In this document: piece after piece, positions 26,269 to 33,562 of the stretch
Layout of the letters: each line of letters starts with the position of its first letter
Numbering within the stretch: the stretch's first letter is position 1
From: Streptococcus suis
GTDB lineage: Bacteria; Bacillota; Bacilli; Lactobacillales; Streptococcaceae
Length of the DNA stretch: 64,000 bases
Reading direction: 5' to 3'
NCBI RefSeq assembly: GCF_017601095.1
Contig: NZ_JAGFUX010000008.1
Span: forward strand, 1-64,000
Notes under the pieces: model-generated
What the model was told of the DNA's origin: nothing
Database searches by the model: none
The model's input: the letters and a program-made list of their open reading frames with translations, nothing else
Made by a program: the position numbers and the translations under genes

Positions 26269-26835
26269 TTAATAGCTAAAATCGAGCATGGCTTTGTCTA
26301 ATTCGTCCTGCTTATATCCAATATATCTAAGAGTTATGTCTGGAGTTGCATGATTAAAGATTTCCATTAAGAGTACAATGTTTTGTGTTTTTTTGTAAAA
26401 GTGATAGCCAAAGGTCTTACGCATTGTGTGAGTACCAATATTGTACAGACCTATGTGATTAGCTGCCGTTTTGAATATTTGATAAGCAGCAACTCGGCCA
26501 ATATGCGTGATTCTTAATCCATCTGAATTAACTCTCTTTCTGCTAGGGAATAGATAATCATACGATTTCAAAACATTATCTTTTATGTATTTATCAAGAG
26601 CTTTTCTAAGCTCATTATTAATTGCAAACGTTTTGCTTTTGCCTGTTTTCTGTTCGACAATTTCAATGTGGTCTCTCAGAACATCTCTTACTTGTAACTT
26701 GACGATGTCACTTATTCTTAAACCAGAATATAGACCACACATTATTAGAATGTAGTTTCTGTGACTTTGAGCGAAAAGGAAGTCTTTCATCCGCTCTATA
26801 TCATCTACATCACGAATCGGTTCGACTTTCCTCAT
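26269..26835 (-). CDS. Second tyrosine recombinase (catalytic domain only)
   Basis: 188 residues, just the catalytic domain of the tyrosine recombinase family. The active-site set is visible: Arg in YSGLRISDIVKL, Lys in KTGKSK, HTMRKTFG (His and Arg), His in FNHATPD, and Tyr in TLRYIGY. The arm- and core-binding N-terminal domains of the integrase at 41388 are absent. It sits between ArpU and HNH. It may resolve multimers or act in recombination at another site; role unknown. Confidence 0.85.
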   Translation of the reverse strand: MRKVEPIRDVDDIERMKDFLFAQSHRNYILIMCGLYSGLRISDIVKLQVRDVLRDHIEIVEQKTGKSKTFAINNELRKALDKYIKDNVLKSYDYLFPSRKRVNSDGLRITHIGRVAAYQIFKTAANHIGLYNIGTHTMRKTFGYHFYKKTQNIVLLMEIFNHATPDITLRYIGYKQDELDKAMLDFSY

Positions 26836-26858
26836 GTTTTTTTACCTCATAACATAAA

Positions 26859-26880
26859 TAGACAGGTCAATGCCTGTCTA
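26859..26880 (-). terminator. Hairpin between ArpU and recombinase genes
   Basis: TAGACAGG, loop TCAATG, CCTGTCTA: a perfect 8-bp stem, followed on the minus strand only by TTTATG, so a weak terminator or a processing hairpin. Confidence 0.5.
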
Positions 26881-26959
26881 GTTCCTGTTGTCTCATAGTA
26901 CTATTTTAGCATTGAAAAATGTATATTTACTTTGGTTTTACTTGCCTTTTACTCCAAAC

Positions 26960-27385
26960 TTACTCCACAATTTCTACTTGTTCCCCATTTCGGTAAATCT
27001 CAGCAAATTCTAGCAGGGCTTTGTCAAGCAAATCATAGTATGAGCTTTCTGATATGCCTAAGTCAGAGTAAATTGTATAGTCTTTGTTAGGAATTCTGGC
27101 TAGATACTTTTCGAATAATACCACCCTACTGTAAGGATCCAACAGATTACTTACGGCTTGTTCGATAGCTTCAAGCTCTAGCAATGCATCTGCTTTTCGT
27201 ATCGCCAACTTCTCTACCGGCTTCGATGGAGCACTAGACATGTTTCGTGGCATAAATGTGTATTCCTGGGTTACTTTCTGTCCATCAAAATCATTAGCTA
27301 TTCTTCTCCATCGAGGATAACCACGTAGTATTTTCTTTGCATTCTCTTTCGTCTTACTGACATCTACCTCTGGAAATAATGGCAT
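26960..27385 (-). CDS. ArpU-family late transcription regulator
   Basis: 141 residues from the ATG at 27385 (GAGGTG upstream). N-terminal KTKENAKKILRGYPRWRRIA and a C-terminal sigma-like helix-turn-helix (YTIYSDLGISESSYYDLLDK) are typical of ArpU/RinA proteins, which switch on late genes in Gram-positive phages. It lies at the end of the early region, just before packaging genes, as expected. Confidence 0.85.
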   Translation of the reverse strand: MPLFPEVDVSKTKENAKKILRGYPRWRRIANDFDGQKVTQEYTFMPRNMSSAPSKPVEKLAIRKADALLELEAIEQAVSNLLDPYSRVVLFEKYLARIPNKDYTIYSDLGISESSYYDLLDKALLEFAEIYRNGEQVEIVE

Positions 27386-27389
27386 TGCA

Positions 27390-27515
27390 TCACCTCTTAT
27401 CTGATTGTTTCTTGTAGGTCTCCCAAGCTCCCATGATGATAGCAATTAGCACTATCGACAGGAATGCAATCACAATCATTGCTGCTAAAAATTTAATAAT
27501 TTCAAGTAAAATCAT
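27390..27515 (-). CDS. 41-residue membrane peptide
   Basis: Starts MILLEIIKFLAAMIVIAFLS, continues with a second half of one long hydrophobic stretch and ends in a basic tail (YKKQSDKR). Its ATG overlaps the upstream stop (ATGA) and its stop lies 5 bases before the ArpU start, so it is tightly embedded. Function unknown. Confidence 0.6.
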   Translation of the reverse strand: MILLEIIKFLAAMIVIAFLSIVLIAIIMGAWETYKKQSDKR

Positions 27516-27778
27516 TTCACCCTCCATCTTCTCGTATTAGCTCTTTCCTTGGCTGTTTCTCTAGCTATTTCGTCCCAGACATAGTCAGCATTTTCAAGCA
27601 TGAGGTCCACGCATTTGTCCTTCAGGGTCTCGATTTCAATTTCTTGACGCTCTATGTCTTTGTATGCACGGTTGTAAAGTTCATCTTTCAGGAACTCATT
27701 TTCTTTGAGCAACTGAACTACATCAATTTCAATCTTACATCCATAATCTGGTAACAATCTAATTCCATTAAAACTCAT
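27512..27778 (-). CDS. Hypothetical phage protein
   Basis: 88 residues with a coiled-coil centre (LLKENEFLKDELYNRAYKD) and a basic Arg/Lys-rich end. The ATG overlaps the stop of the zinc-finger micro-ORF (ATGA) and the 3' end overlaps the 41-residue peptide. RBS AGGAGG. Family not recognised. Confidence 0.6.
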   Translation of the reverse strand: MSFNGIRLLPDYGCKIEIDVVQLLKENEFLKDELYNRAYKDIERQEIEIETLKDKCVDLMLENADYVWDEIARETAKERANTRRWRVK

Positions 27779-27912
27779 TTAATACCTCCTGTAATTTTTT
27801 TAAAGTGATTTTTACATAAATCCATACCGTGAAATCTGTTGGAACATCTGTCACAGAGCGGCTTGTCACAAGTAAGTAGCCTTTGATGTCTTTGCGCCAA
27901 CAAGCCCTTCAA
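27775..27912 (-). CDS. 45-residue zinc-finger-like micro-protein
   Basis: A TTG-started frame preceded by AAGGAG. It contains CDKPLCDRCSNRFHGMDLCK followed by NH, a dense Cys/His set able to bind zinc. The 3' end overlaps the next ATG (ATGA). The TTG start and small size explain why it could be missed. Possibly a regulator or structural zinc knuckle. Confidence 0.55.
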   Translation of the reverse strand: MKGLLAQRHQRLLTCDKPLCDRCSNRFHGMDLCKNHFKKITGGIK

Positions 27913-27937
27913 CTACTCCTTGGTAATTTTTTCTAAC

Positions 27938-28468
27938 TCATCGCCAAACAATAACCGGATTTTCAATTTTCACTTTCCACGAAGCTTTGTCCAGTTGGTT
28001 TATCTGACAGAAAGTGGGTCTACGCTTCTGCGGTGTCGTCTTATGTTGACCTTTCAGTTCATAGTACATGCGATTAATTTCAGCCATGTATTTCATCTGT
28101 GGTTTTCTGCCTTCCATCCAACCTTTAACCGTAGTACCATGTCTAGACCCTATCAATTGAGCCAACTTATCGTACGAAATGCCTAGCCGATGTCTGATAT
28201 AGCTGACTTTTTCGATGATATCTATACCGTCGTCTTTGGCAAGGGCTTTTGTGTCATCGTATATCTTCTGCAATTTTTGCAGGACCTCAGGCGGATTATA
28301 GCCAGTGAACTCCCAATTGCCTACATTCGTCTTTGGCACTCCCAACAGCTCTGCGAGTTCTTTCTGTGTCATACCAAGTTTCAACCGTAAGTCTTTGACC
28401 GTACCTTCTGCATACGGTTCTGACTCGAGTTTCGGTGCGTGTTTGTCTAACCACTTCTTCTTAATCAT
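27938..28468 (-). CDS. Protein with two helix-turn-helix domains
   Basis: 176 residues from the ATG at 28468 (GGAGGGG upstream, ATGA overlap with the previous stop). Residues about 20-60 contain an XRE-like HTH (LRLKLGMTQKELAELLGVPK), and a second HTH-like unit follows around 90-125 (ISYDKLAQLIGSRHGTTVKG). The last part is basic. A phage DNA-binding protein, possibly a regulator of the middle genes. Confidence 0.7.
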   Translation of the reverse strand: MIKKKWLDKHAPKLESEPYAEGTVKDLRLKLGMTQKELAELLGVPKTNVGNWEFTGYNPPEVLQKLQKIYDDTKALAKDDGIDIIEKVSYIRHRLGISYDKLAQLIGSRHGTTVKGWMEGRKPQMKYMAEINRMYYELKGQHKTTPQKRRPTFCQINQLDKASWKVKIENPVIVWR

Positions 28469-28671
28469 ATCCCCTCCACATCGTACCAATCATAACCTTC
28501 CAACCGCTCCTCGTACCGTCTGAATACTACCTGCCCTAGTTTGACAAGGTCTTGCAACCTAGACCGCTCAATCTCTCGGATGCGGTAGTTGTCCTCATCA
28601 TCCAGGCACAAGACATAGATATATTTAGATGGGCCAGGCAGTCGGACCGTTTGTATTCCGAATTTAGTCAT
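28465..28671 (-). CDS. Hypothetical phage protein
   Basis: 68 residues, beginning MTKFGIQTVRLPGPSKYIYV, mixed alpha/beta and charged. Overlaps both neighbours by 4-8 bases. No family recognised. Confidence 0.55.
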   Translation of the reverse strand: MTKFGIQTVRLPGPSKYIYVLCLDDEDNYRIREIERSRLQDLVKLGQVVFRRYEERLEGYDWYDVEGI

Positions 28672-29071
28672 TCATGTCCTCCAGCTCGAAATAGTCAACC
28701 AACCCCTCTTTCAAATCTTCAAGCGTTTCACATTGTTCTAGCAAAGAGGCAACATCATCCTTTGTTGTTTCTTTATCGAGAGTATTTTCTTCAACTGCAT
28801 CAGCTACCCATTTTGGATGTGTCCCAGCGTATGAAAATTCCTCCTGCGGCAGTAAGTCCAGCAAGGCTTCATAGCGTTCTTCGAGTGAAATCAGCGCTCC
28901 GAATACATTGATATAATCAGCATCATCTTTTTTCTGCTCATAAACTCCTGGTTGATTTTGTTTTACAACCTCTGCATAGATTGCTGACCACTCTTTCTCT
29001 GTAAAGCTTGATTTTTCAACCAACGCTCCGTATTCAATTTCGTTCCCATCAACATTAATTTTGTAAATCAT
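28664..29071 (-). CDS. Acidic hypothetical phage protein
   Basis: 135 residues, strongly acidic (many Glu/Asp), with a short beta start (MIYKINVDGNEIEYGALVEK) and a helical remainder. Its acidity would suit a DNA-mimic or binding inhibitor, but this is only a suggestion. It lies just downstream of the methyltransferase-specificity cassette and its flanking repeat. Confidence 0.55.
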   Translation of the reverse strand: MIYKINVDGNEIEYGALVEKSSFTEKEWSAIYAEVVKQNQPGVYEQKKDDADYINVFGALISLEERYEALLDLLPQEEFSYAGTHPKWVADAVEENTLDKETTKDDVASLLEQCETLEDLKEGLVDYFELEDMND

Positions 29072-29108
29072 ATTCTACTCCTTTTGTATTTTAAATTAAG
29101 ACAAATCA

Positions 29109-29139
29109 TCCAACGCTACCCACCGAAATTGTGGGTATT
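29109..29139. repeat. Downstream copy of a 31-bp direct repeat flanking the methyltransferase cassette
   Basis: Matches 30591-30621 at 29 of 31 positions. Each copy contains the dyad TACCCAC/GTGGGTA. In another frame this copy encodes YPQFRWVALDD, nearly the same as the end of the 68-residue protein upstream of the cassette. Confidence 0.75.
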
Positions 29140-29670
29140 ATTCAATTTATTCATGTACTCCTCAAAATAACCTTGTGATTTGCTTTGTAACAAGTCGATT
29201 TCTGCTGGAATGGATTGGATAAACCATTCTGACCTATCCAAAATCTCCTCTAGCAAAGCCACAGCTTGCTTTTGGTATTCCATATCAGGCACCTCTATCT
29301 CCAATTGACTCAGCCTATGCAAACCTAGTCCGGGCATAATTGTCCCTTCAGCACACGCAGCTAACTCCTTCTGCTTCATCAGTAGCCAGTGAAATAGATA
29401 CACCTTGTCAATCACTTTTTTAGGTTCAACGATAAAACAATCAGCCTCTGCCCAAAATGACTCAGCATGCAAGTAAACATTTCCAATAGTTCCTTTTCTG
29501 GTCAGCCGAATACTGCCAGCTGGACAATTTGAACGATCGCTCATTCCTGTTGGGTTTACACCAGCGCCATAAATCGGAAAGATGCCTGTTTCTGATTTCG
29601 TCGCTCGACTTCCTGCTACAAGTTCACAAACCTCAAGCAATTTATATTTCTTTACTTCTTTCGGCATCAT
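29116..29670 (-). CDS. Half-size type I specificity (HsdS-like) subunit
   Basis: 184 residues with one target-recognition domain: KKYKLLEVCELVAGSRATKS, then GIFPIYGAGVNPTGMS, then IMPGLGLHRLSQLEIEVPDM, followed by a coiled-coil spacer helix. Normal HsdS has two such halves, so this one would dimerise and read a symmetric site. It overlaps the methyltransferase gene by 4 bases. The last residues (NNTHNFGG) come from the flanking repeat. No restriction subunit is nearby, so it probably protects phage DNA. Confidence 0.78.
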   Translation of the reverse strand: MMPKEVKKYKLLEVCELVAGSRATKSETGIFPIYGAGVNPTGMSDRSNCPAGSIRLTRKGTIGNVYLHAESFWAEADCFIVEPKKVIDKVYLFHWLLMKQKELAACAEGTIMPGLGLHRLSQLEIEVPDMEYQKQAVALLEEILDRSEWFIQSIPAEIDLLQSKSQGYFEEYMNKLNNTHNFGG

Positions 29671-30581
29671 GCAGGCGCTCCAAATCGATAATAAGTTTCG
29701 TATTGGTCTAGCAAGTCCCTACACCTACGGATAAAAGCGAGATAGTCAATGTCTGCTTGAAAATGCTGGATAATCAGCAGATTGCTCATCAAATGCTTTT
29801 CCAAATGATTAACCGCTAAATCATCCAATTCCTTATTGACCGCATCAATGTCTATCTCTTCCTTGACCTGAGGCTCACGAGGTGTTTCCCAGTGGTAGTC
29901 ATCTGATAGTTGACAACCATCCGTATATACTACCTTTTTCAATTTAGCGTCATAGATTTCTCTGTATACCTCTGGGTTCGTCTTTTCCTTGTCAATGACC
30001 AAGAAAAGAACTTCAATACCAGTATCCTCAAAACCGTTTCGAACAGCGTTCAACTCTGCCAATTGATTTCCAATAGTCTGACGCATAATCTTCTCTGTTC
30101 CACGATAGGCAATACCGGGAAACATGATGTAAAAACCATAACGCTTAGTGTACTCGAGTGATTTCAGCAAGAAGATATCATCTACCACACCAGACTTCTT
30201 CCAAGGGAATTTATTGCGGATTGCCTGTCTATCATCTTCTGGTAAATCCTTAAATTTGATAGAATAAGGCGGATTCATCGCAATGGCATCCACAAGAATA
30301 TCTTGTTGGTATTGAAAGAAACTCATGTGGTGGACGATGGCGTGTTCATAGTTTTCTTTCAGAGCATCACAGGCCTCTTGTTGGATTTCCACAGCATGAA
30401 ATTCTGATGGATTGATAAATTGTTCCAGCTGCCCAGAACCTGCCGCACCATCAAACACTGACACGCTATCGCCGCAATACTTCTTTACTTTATCAGCTAA
30501 ATATTGCCGTAAAACAGGACTGGTAATATACTCGGCAAATTTATTTGCACGCTTTCTGTTATTGTGCTCAACAAATGTCAT
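29667..30581 (-). CDS. N6-adenine DNA methyltransferase (type I-like)
   Basis: 304 residues. SAM-binding motif VFDGAAGSGQLEQF near residue 43 and catalytic NPPY in AIAMNPPYSIKF near residue 100 place it among gamma-type N6-adenine methyltransferases. Shorter than HsdM (about 500). It is paired with a half-size specificity subunit and has no endonuclease partner. Likely host-mimic methylation against restriction, or epigenetic control of the lysogen. Confidence 0.85.
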   Translation of the reverse strand: MTFVEHNNRKRANKFAEYITSPVLRQYLADKVKKYCGDSVSVFDGAAGSGQLEQFINPSEFHAVEIQQEACDALKENYEHAIVHHMSFFQYQQDILVDAIAMNPPYSIKFKDLPEDDRQAIRNKFPWKKSGVVDDIFLLKSLEYTKRYGFYIMFPGIAYRGTEKIMRQTIGNQLAELNAVRNGFEDTGIEVLFLVIDKEKTNPEVYREIYDAKLKKVVYTDGCQLSDDYHWETPREPQVKEEIDIDAVNKELDDLAVNHLEKHLMSNLLIIQHFQADIDYLAFIRRCRDLLDQYETYYRFGAPA

Positions 30582-30784
30582 TTAAGTTCCTCCAACGCTA
30601 CCCACTTAAATTGTGGGTATTTTTTTGCTTCTTCTTTGGTGCATTTATGAGCCATATACTCTAAAAAATCAAAATCGTTAGTGTAAAATACACCGTAAGT
30701 CCCTTGACCGTATTCTAAAAAAGTATATTTCCAGTACGCTGGCTCTGGCACATCGACCAGTAGCACGCCTAGTTTTTTAGTCAT
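30578..30784 (-). CDS. Small phage protein whose end lies in the cassette repeat
   Basis: 68 residues, with GQGTYGVFYTNDFDFLEYMA and ending YPQFKWVALEELK. The 3' end of the gene is the 31-bp repeat, so if the methyltransferase cassette were absent the gene would end at the other copy with WVALDDLS. Function unknown. Confidence 0.6.
   Translation of the reverse strand: MTKKLGVLLVDVPEPAYWKYTFLEYGQGTYGVFYTNDFDFLEYMAHKCTKEEAKKYPQFKWVALEELK
30591..30621. repeat. Upstream copy of the 31-bp direct repeat
   Basis: TCCAACGCTACCCAC, then TT in place of CG, then AAATTGTGGGTATT. See the copy at 29109-29139. The two copies bracket both cassette genes. Confidence 0.75.
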
Positions 30785-31166
30785 TGGTTTCCTCCCTAAA
30801 ATCTGGATGTTCTAACAACTCAGGATTTTCAAAAACATTCCCAACCCCTTCATAGACATTGCTGATGTAATAACAAACAGGTTCGAACATGCCGTGGTGT
30901 AGCTTTACTGGTAAAAGCTCGCCTGAGTTCATTCTAACCACATCGCCCTCAAAAATCTCCTTACCGTTTTTATCGACCACCCCTGTGGATTGCATGAGGA
31001 TAAAACGTTCTTGCTTGACAATTGGATAAACATCTGTCCGGTTTTTTAAATGTTTTCGATTAAATCCGTAATTCGGTGTATATAATCCGCCTTCGGAATA
31101 TATAAAGAAACCATGAGACCATTCATTGTGCATTTTATCCCACGCCCTAAATTTTGGTACTACCAT
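30777..31166 (-). CDS. YopX-family phage protein
   Basis: 129 residues with the YopX layout: PKFRAWDKMHNEWSHG at the start, then LMQSTGVVDKNGKEIFEGDV and VGNVFENPELLE. The family is widespread in Gram-positive phages and adopts a beta-barrel fold; function unknown. It overlaps its neighbours by a few bases. Confidence 0.85.
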   Translation of the reverse strand: MVVPKFRAWDKMHNEWSHGFFIYSEGGLYTPNYGFNRKHLKNRTDVYPIVKQERFILMQSTGVVDKNGKEIFEGDVVRMNSGELLPVKLHHGMFEPVCYYISNVYEGVGNVFENPELLEHPDFREETND

Positions 31167-31169
31167 TCT

Positions 31170-31295
31170 TCACCTCTCTACACGCTTGACCAAACAATCA
31201 CCACAGTAACCTGTCTGAAAGATACTGCCATAGTCCAATGTGCCCTCTTTGTACTTACACCCGCATTCTTCGCAGGTCTCAATTTTCGGTATCAT
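31170..31295 (-). CDS. 41-residue zinc-ribbon micro-protein
   Basis: MIPKIETCEECGCKYKEGTL, then DYGSIFQTG, YCGDC and a basic tail: two CxxC pairs 20 residues apart form a rubredoxin-like zinc ribbon. It overlaps the upstream gene by 17 bases. RBS GGAGG. The stop lies 4 bases before the next ATG. Confidence 0.65.
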   Translation of the reverse strand: MIPKIETCEECGCKYKEGTLDYGSIFQTGYCGDCLVKRVER

Positions 31296-31461
31296 TTTCT
31301 GCCTCCTTCATCGTTTCTATGGCATTTGATAAAGCTCTGATATACCCGCCACACTTATTTATGGCATTTACATCCAATAGCGGTCTTTGGCTTTCTATCG
31401 TCATCGCCTCAACGAATTGCTTTTTTAATTCTTTAAGTAGCTCAATGTCTTTAGCCATCAC
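31279..31461 (-). CDS. Small helical phage protein
   Basis: 60 residues, helical (IELLKELKKQFVEAMTIESQ) with a C-terminal acidic end. It overlaps the zinc-ribbon gene and the upstream gene. Family not recognised. Confidence 0.5.
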   Translation of the reverse strand: MMAKDIELLKELKKQFVEAMTIESQRPLLDVNAINKCGGYIRALSNAIETMKEAENDTEN

Positions 31462-31646
31462 TCCACCTCAGACCGTTCAACTGTTTCAACCGTGACATCT
31501 TCTGCTTTTATTTTAAAATCGTCAATTATTGAATAAATAAAATCGCTAATAGCTTCGACGGGCGAAAATTTATCTTGGTCATAATCGTAATAGCAATTTA
31601 GCCAGTCATTAAGTTTGCATTTAACCCGATGATATTTCTTAATCAT
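31458..31646 (-). CDS. Small phage protein
   Basis: 62 residues, with YHRVKCKLNDWLNCYYDYDQ and an acidic C-terminal half. ATGA-type overlaps on both sides. Family not recognised. Confidence 0.5.
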   Translation of the reverse strand: MIKKYHRVKCKLNDWLNCYYDYDQDKFSPVEAISDFIYSIIDDFKIKAEDVTVETVERSEVE

Positions 31647-31786
31647 TTTCTTCCTCCTTCATAAAATAGCCAACTAGCGCCTAATCCAAACATTATCTTT
31701 TGAGCAAGCGTCATCTCGTGGATGATGTTAGGAAGAAACAAATAAATTATCAGGATAAATCCAAAAGACCTTAATAATTGTTTCAT
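31643..31786 (-). CDS. Small membrane protein
   Basis: 47 residues from the ATG at 31786, which overlaps the upstream stop (TGATG) and has GGTGGAG before it. Two hydrophobic stretches (FGFILIIYLFLP and IMFGLGASWLFY) make it a small two-span membrane protein. Function unknown. Confidence 0.55.
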   Translation of the reverse strand: MKQLLRSFGFILIIYLFLPNIIHEMTLAQKIMFGLGASWLFYEGGRK

Positions 31787-31995
31787 CACTCCACCTCTTT
31801 CGCAAACCCAGCATCCCAAGCCCAATCAAAATCCTGTTTGATTTCGGATTCGGTGAGTTTTGTTAAGTGTGAGAAGAAAAACGCTTTCCTGCCCATTCGA
31901 GCCATTCTAAGACCCATAGTCTCCGTTCTTACTAGTCCATAAATCCTATTCCCTTCTCCGTTCGGGTTGGGAAAAATAATATGATATTTTTTCAT
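31786..31995 (-). CDS. Small phage protein
   Basis: 69 residues, basic in the middle (MGLRMARMGRKAFFFSHLTK) and acidic at the end (DFDWAWDAGFAKEVE). Overlaps its neighbours. Family not recognised. Confidence 0.5.
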   Translation of the reverse strand: MKKYHIIFPNPNGEGNRIYGLVRTETMGLRMARMGRKAFFFSHLTKLTESEIKQDFDWAWDAGFAKEVE

Positions 31996-32174
31996 AGTTC
32001 CGCCTCTGCTTTCTTCAACAATTCAATAGCGTATTTGTGCGAATCGATAAGTTGTTCAGCGTTTTCTATGTCTTCTATGCGTTTCTCATCGTAAAGACAT
32101 TGTATGGACTCTAGCGCCATTGTTAAGCACTCAATAGGTTTTGTAAAGTCTTCTGTAGTATAAAATTCTGGCAT
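31992..32174 (-). CDS. Small acidic phage protein
   Basis: 60 residues, acidic and helical (IEDIENAEQLIDSHKYAIEL). It directly follows the DUF1642-like gene and overlaps the next gene by 4 bases. Family not recognised. Confidence 0.5.
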   Translation of the reverse strand: MPEFYTTEDFTKPIECLTMALESIQCLYDEKRIEDIENAEQLIDSHKYAIELLKKAEAEL

Positions 32175-32669
32175 TTAGTCCGCCTCCACAACCTTCACAC
32201 CACTGCAATCAAATACCCAACCAAAGCCAGCTTTTTCAAGCTTGTCTTTACTCACATGGGCATTTGAAGCGGCCAAGTTCGAACTAAAATACAAAACATT
32301 ATTCGCTTCAACAAGCGGTTGCCTGTTAAACAATTCCACCGTGTACAGTTTCTCCTGCTCAATCTCAAAGCCGTCCAGCCAGGCACGGGCTATCATTTCA
32401 ACCTTCTCAGGAATCAAGTCATCATTCCCATCATATGCCCAATCACCGACCTTCTCATCATCATCCAGGTTAGAAAGAACTTTTTGCAAGTGCCAGCCAG
32501 AGCGTTTACACTCCTCAATCCACTCCGCCACAAACTTCGGCACCACAACCTTCTGCGGTTCGTGGATTTGGGTGATAACCGATACAATTCGGTCAAATCT
32601 TACCGCGGCAGCCTCTCCAAATCCCACTTTGTACTTCTTCAATTCTTCAATCGCTTCCTGTATATTCAT
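32175..32669 (-). CDS. DUF1642-like phage protein
   Basis: 164 residues from the ATG at 32669 (GGAGG 6 bases upstream). The central VVVPKFVAEWIEECKRSGWH and RAWLDGFEIEQEKLYTVELF are hallmarks of DUF1642, a family almost confined to streptococcal and lactococcal phages. Function unknown. Confidence 0.8.
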   Translation of the reverse strand: MNIQEAIEELKKYKVGFGEAAAVRFDRIVSVITQIHEPQKVVVPKFVAEWIEECKRSGWHLQKVLSNLDDDEKVGDWAYDGNDDLIPEKVEMIARAWLDGFEIEQEKLYTVELFNRQPLVEANNVLYFSSNLAASNAHVSKDKLEKAGFGWVFDCSGVKVVEAD

Positions 32670-32908
32670 CTGTTTCCTCCGCAAGTTCCGCAATGGCATT
32701 TAGCCTTATTTCCTTTTTCGTCAAAAAACTCTGGAGCTTTAGCACCGTTATACTCTAATTCGGTCAGCATTCCATTCATACGACAAAATGGACAGGTGTC
32801 TTCGCTATAAGTCCATTCACCACACACTGGACATGTTGGGGTAACAGAATACTCCAGCTCACCCAACATATTCACTCCAATTTCTTTTTTATAAATAACT
32901 TTCGGCAT
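32666..32908 (-). CDS. Zinc-ribbon phage protein
   Basis: 80 residues with CPVCGEWTYSEDTCPFC (a zinc ribbon) and a C-terminal CHCGTCGG. RBS AGGAGAG. It sits beside another multi-Cys protein. Possibly nucleic-acid binding. Confidence 0.6.
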   Translation of the reverse strand: MPKVIYKKEIGVNMLGELEYSVTPTCPVCGEWTYSEDTCPFCRMNGMLTELEYNGAKAPEFFDEKGNKAKCHCGTCGGNR

Positions 32909-33219
32909 TACTCTCTCCTTGTCGAAAACGTAATAGATACATCAGCTTGGTATGTGAAATCATGGTCACATTCATAACAATGCGTTTCGTGCTCTCCCTC
33001 ATCCATGAATGAATGGTTTTCATCCACATCAAACGAATCATACCGAGCGCCACACCAAGGGCAAACAATATCGTCTTCATATTCAGTTTCAACTACTACT
33101 CCAGAAAGGATGCGGTCAGTGAGTTGTTTCTCATTTTCATCTTTCATACAAGAAAAACAAAATTCTGAGCGAAACCACTGGTTATCCTTGTGGCACTTAA
33201 TGCACATTTTATCTGTCAT
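32908..33219 (-). CDS. Protein with three zinc-finger-like Cys pairs
   Basis: 103 residues: CIKCHKDNQW with CFSC, then CPWCGARYDSFDVDENHSF, then HCYECDHDF. The even spacing suggests two or three zinc ribbons. One-base overlap with both neighbours. Function unknown. Confidence 0.6.
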   Translation of the reverse strand: MTDKMCIKCHKDNQWFRSEFCFSCMKDENEKQLTDRILSGVVVETEYEDDIVCPWCGARYDSFDVDENHSFMDEGEHETHCYECDHDFTYQADVSITFSTRRE

Positions 33220-33521
33220 CAGCTCCCCCGCCCTTTCAAATACTCAGGCATCTCCTGCCCGATTTCGATTTCGTGAAACTGTTTCCTGGTCACCATAAAC
33301 TTCCCATACGGCTTGACCTCGACATAGTATCGTCCGTCAAGCACATCCTTAGCGGTGACCTTGCCGAACATCTCCGTGCCAGCGTTGTCTACTTGGTAGA
33401 TGATGACTGGTTTTCTTGCCTCTAGTTGCTCAACTTGCTTTTTTAACTTGTAGATAGCAGACATACTTATAGCAAAAGTCAAAACCAGCATTATCATCAA
33501 AAATTTAATAGCCTCTTTCAC
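33219..33521 (-). CDS. Membrane-anchored phage protein, DUF1372-like
   Basis: 100 residues with GTG start and GGAGG 7 bases upstream. N-terminal membrane segment (FLMIMLVLTFAISMSAIY), short coiled coil, then a beta domain (VIIYQVDNAGTEMFGKVTAK), as in DUF1372 proteins of streptococcal phages. Confidence 0.7.
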   Translation of the reverse strand: MKEAIKFLMIMLVLTFAISMSAIYKLKKQVEQLEARKPVIIYQVDNAGTEMFGKVTAKDVLDGRYYVEVKPYGKFMVTRKQFHEIEIGQEMPEYLKGRGS

Positions 33522-33562
33522 TCAACTTCCTCCATATATGTACTAAATTTGCAGTTTTCCAT
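33518..33562 (-). CDS. 14-residue coupled micro-ORF
   Basis: MENCKFSTYMEEVE. Its ATG overlaps the upstream stop (TGATG) and its stop overlaps the downstream GTG (GTGA), with a GGAGGGGG site before it. Either a tiny peptide or a translational bridge between two genes. Confidence 0.4.
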   Translation of the reverse strand: MENCKFSTYMEEVE

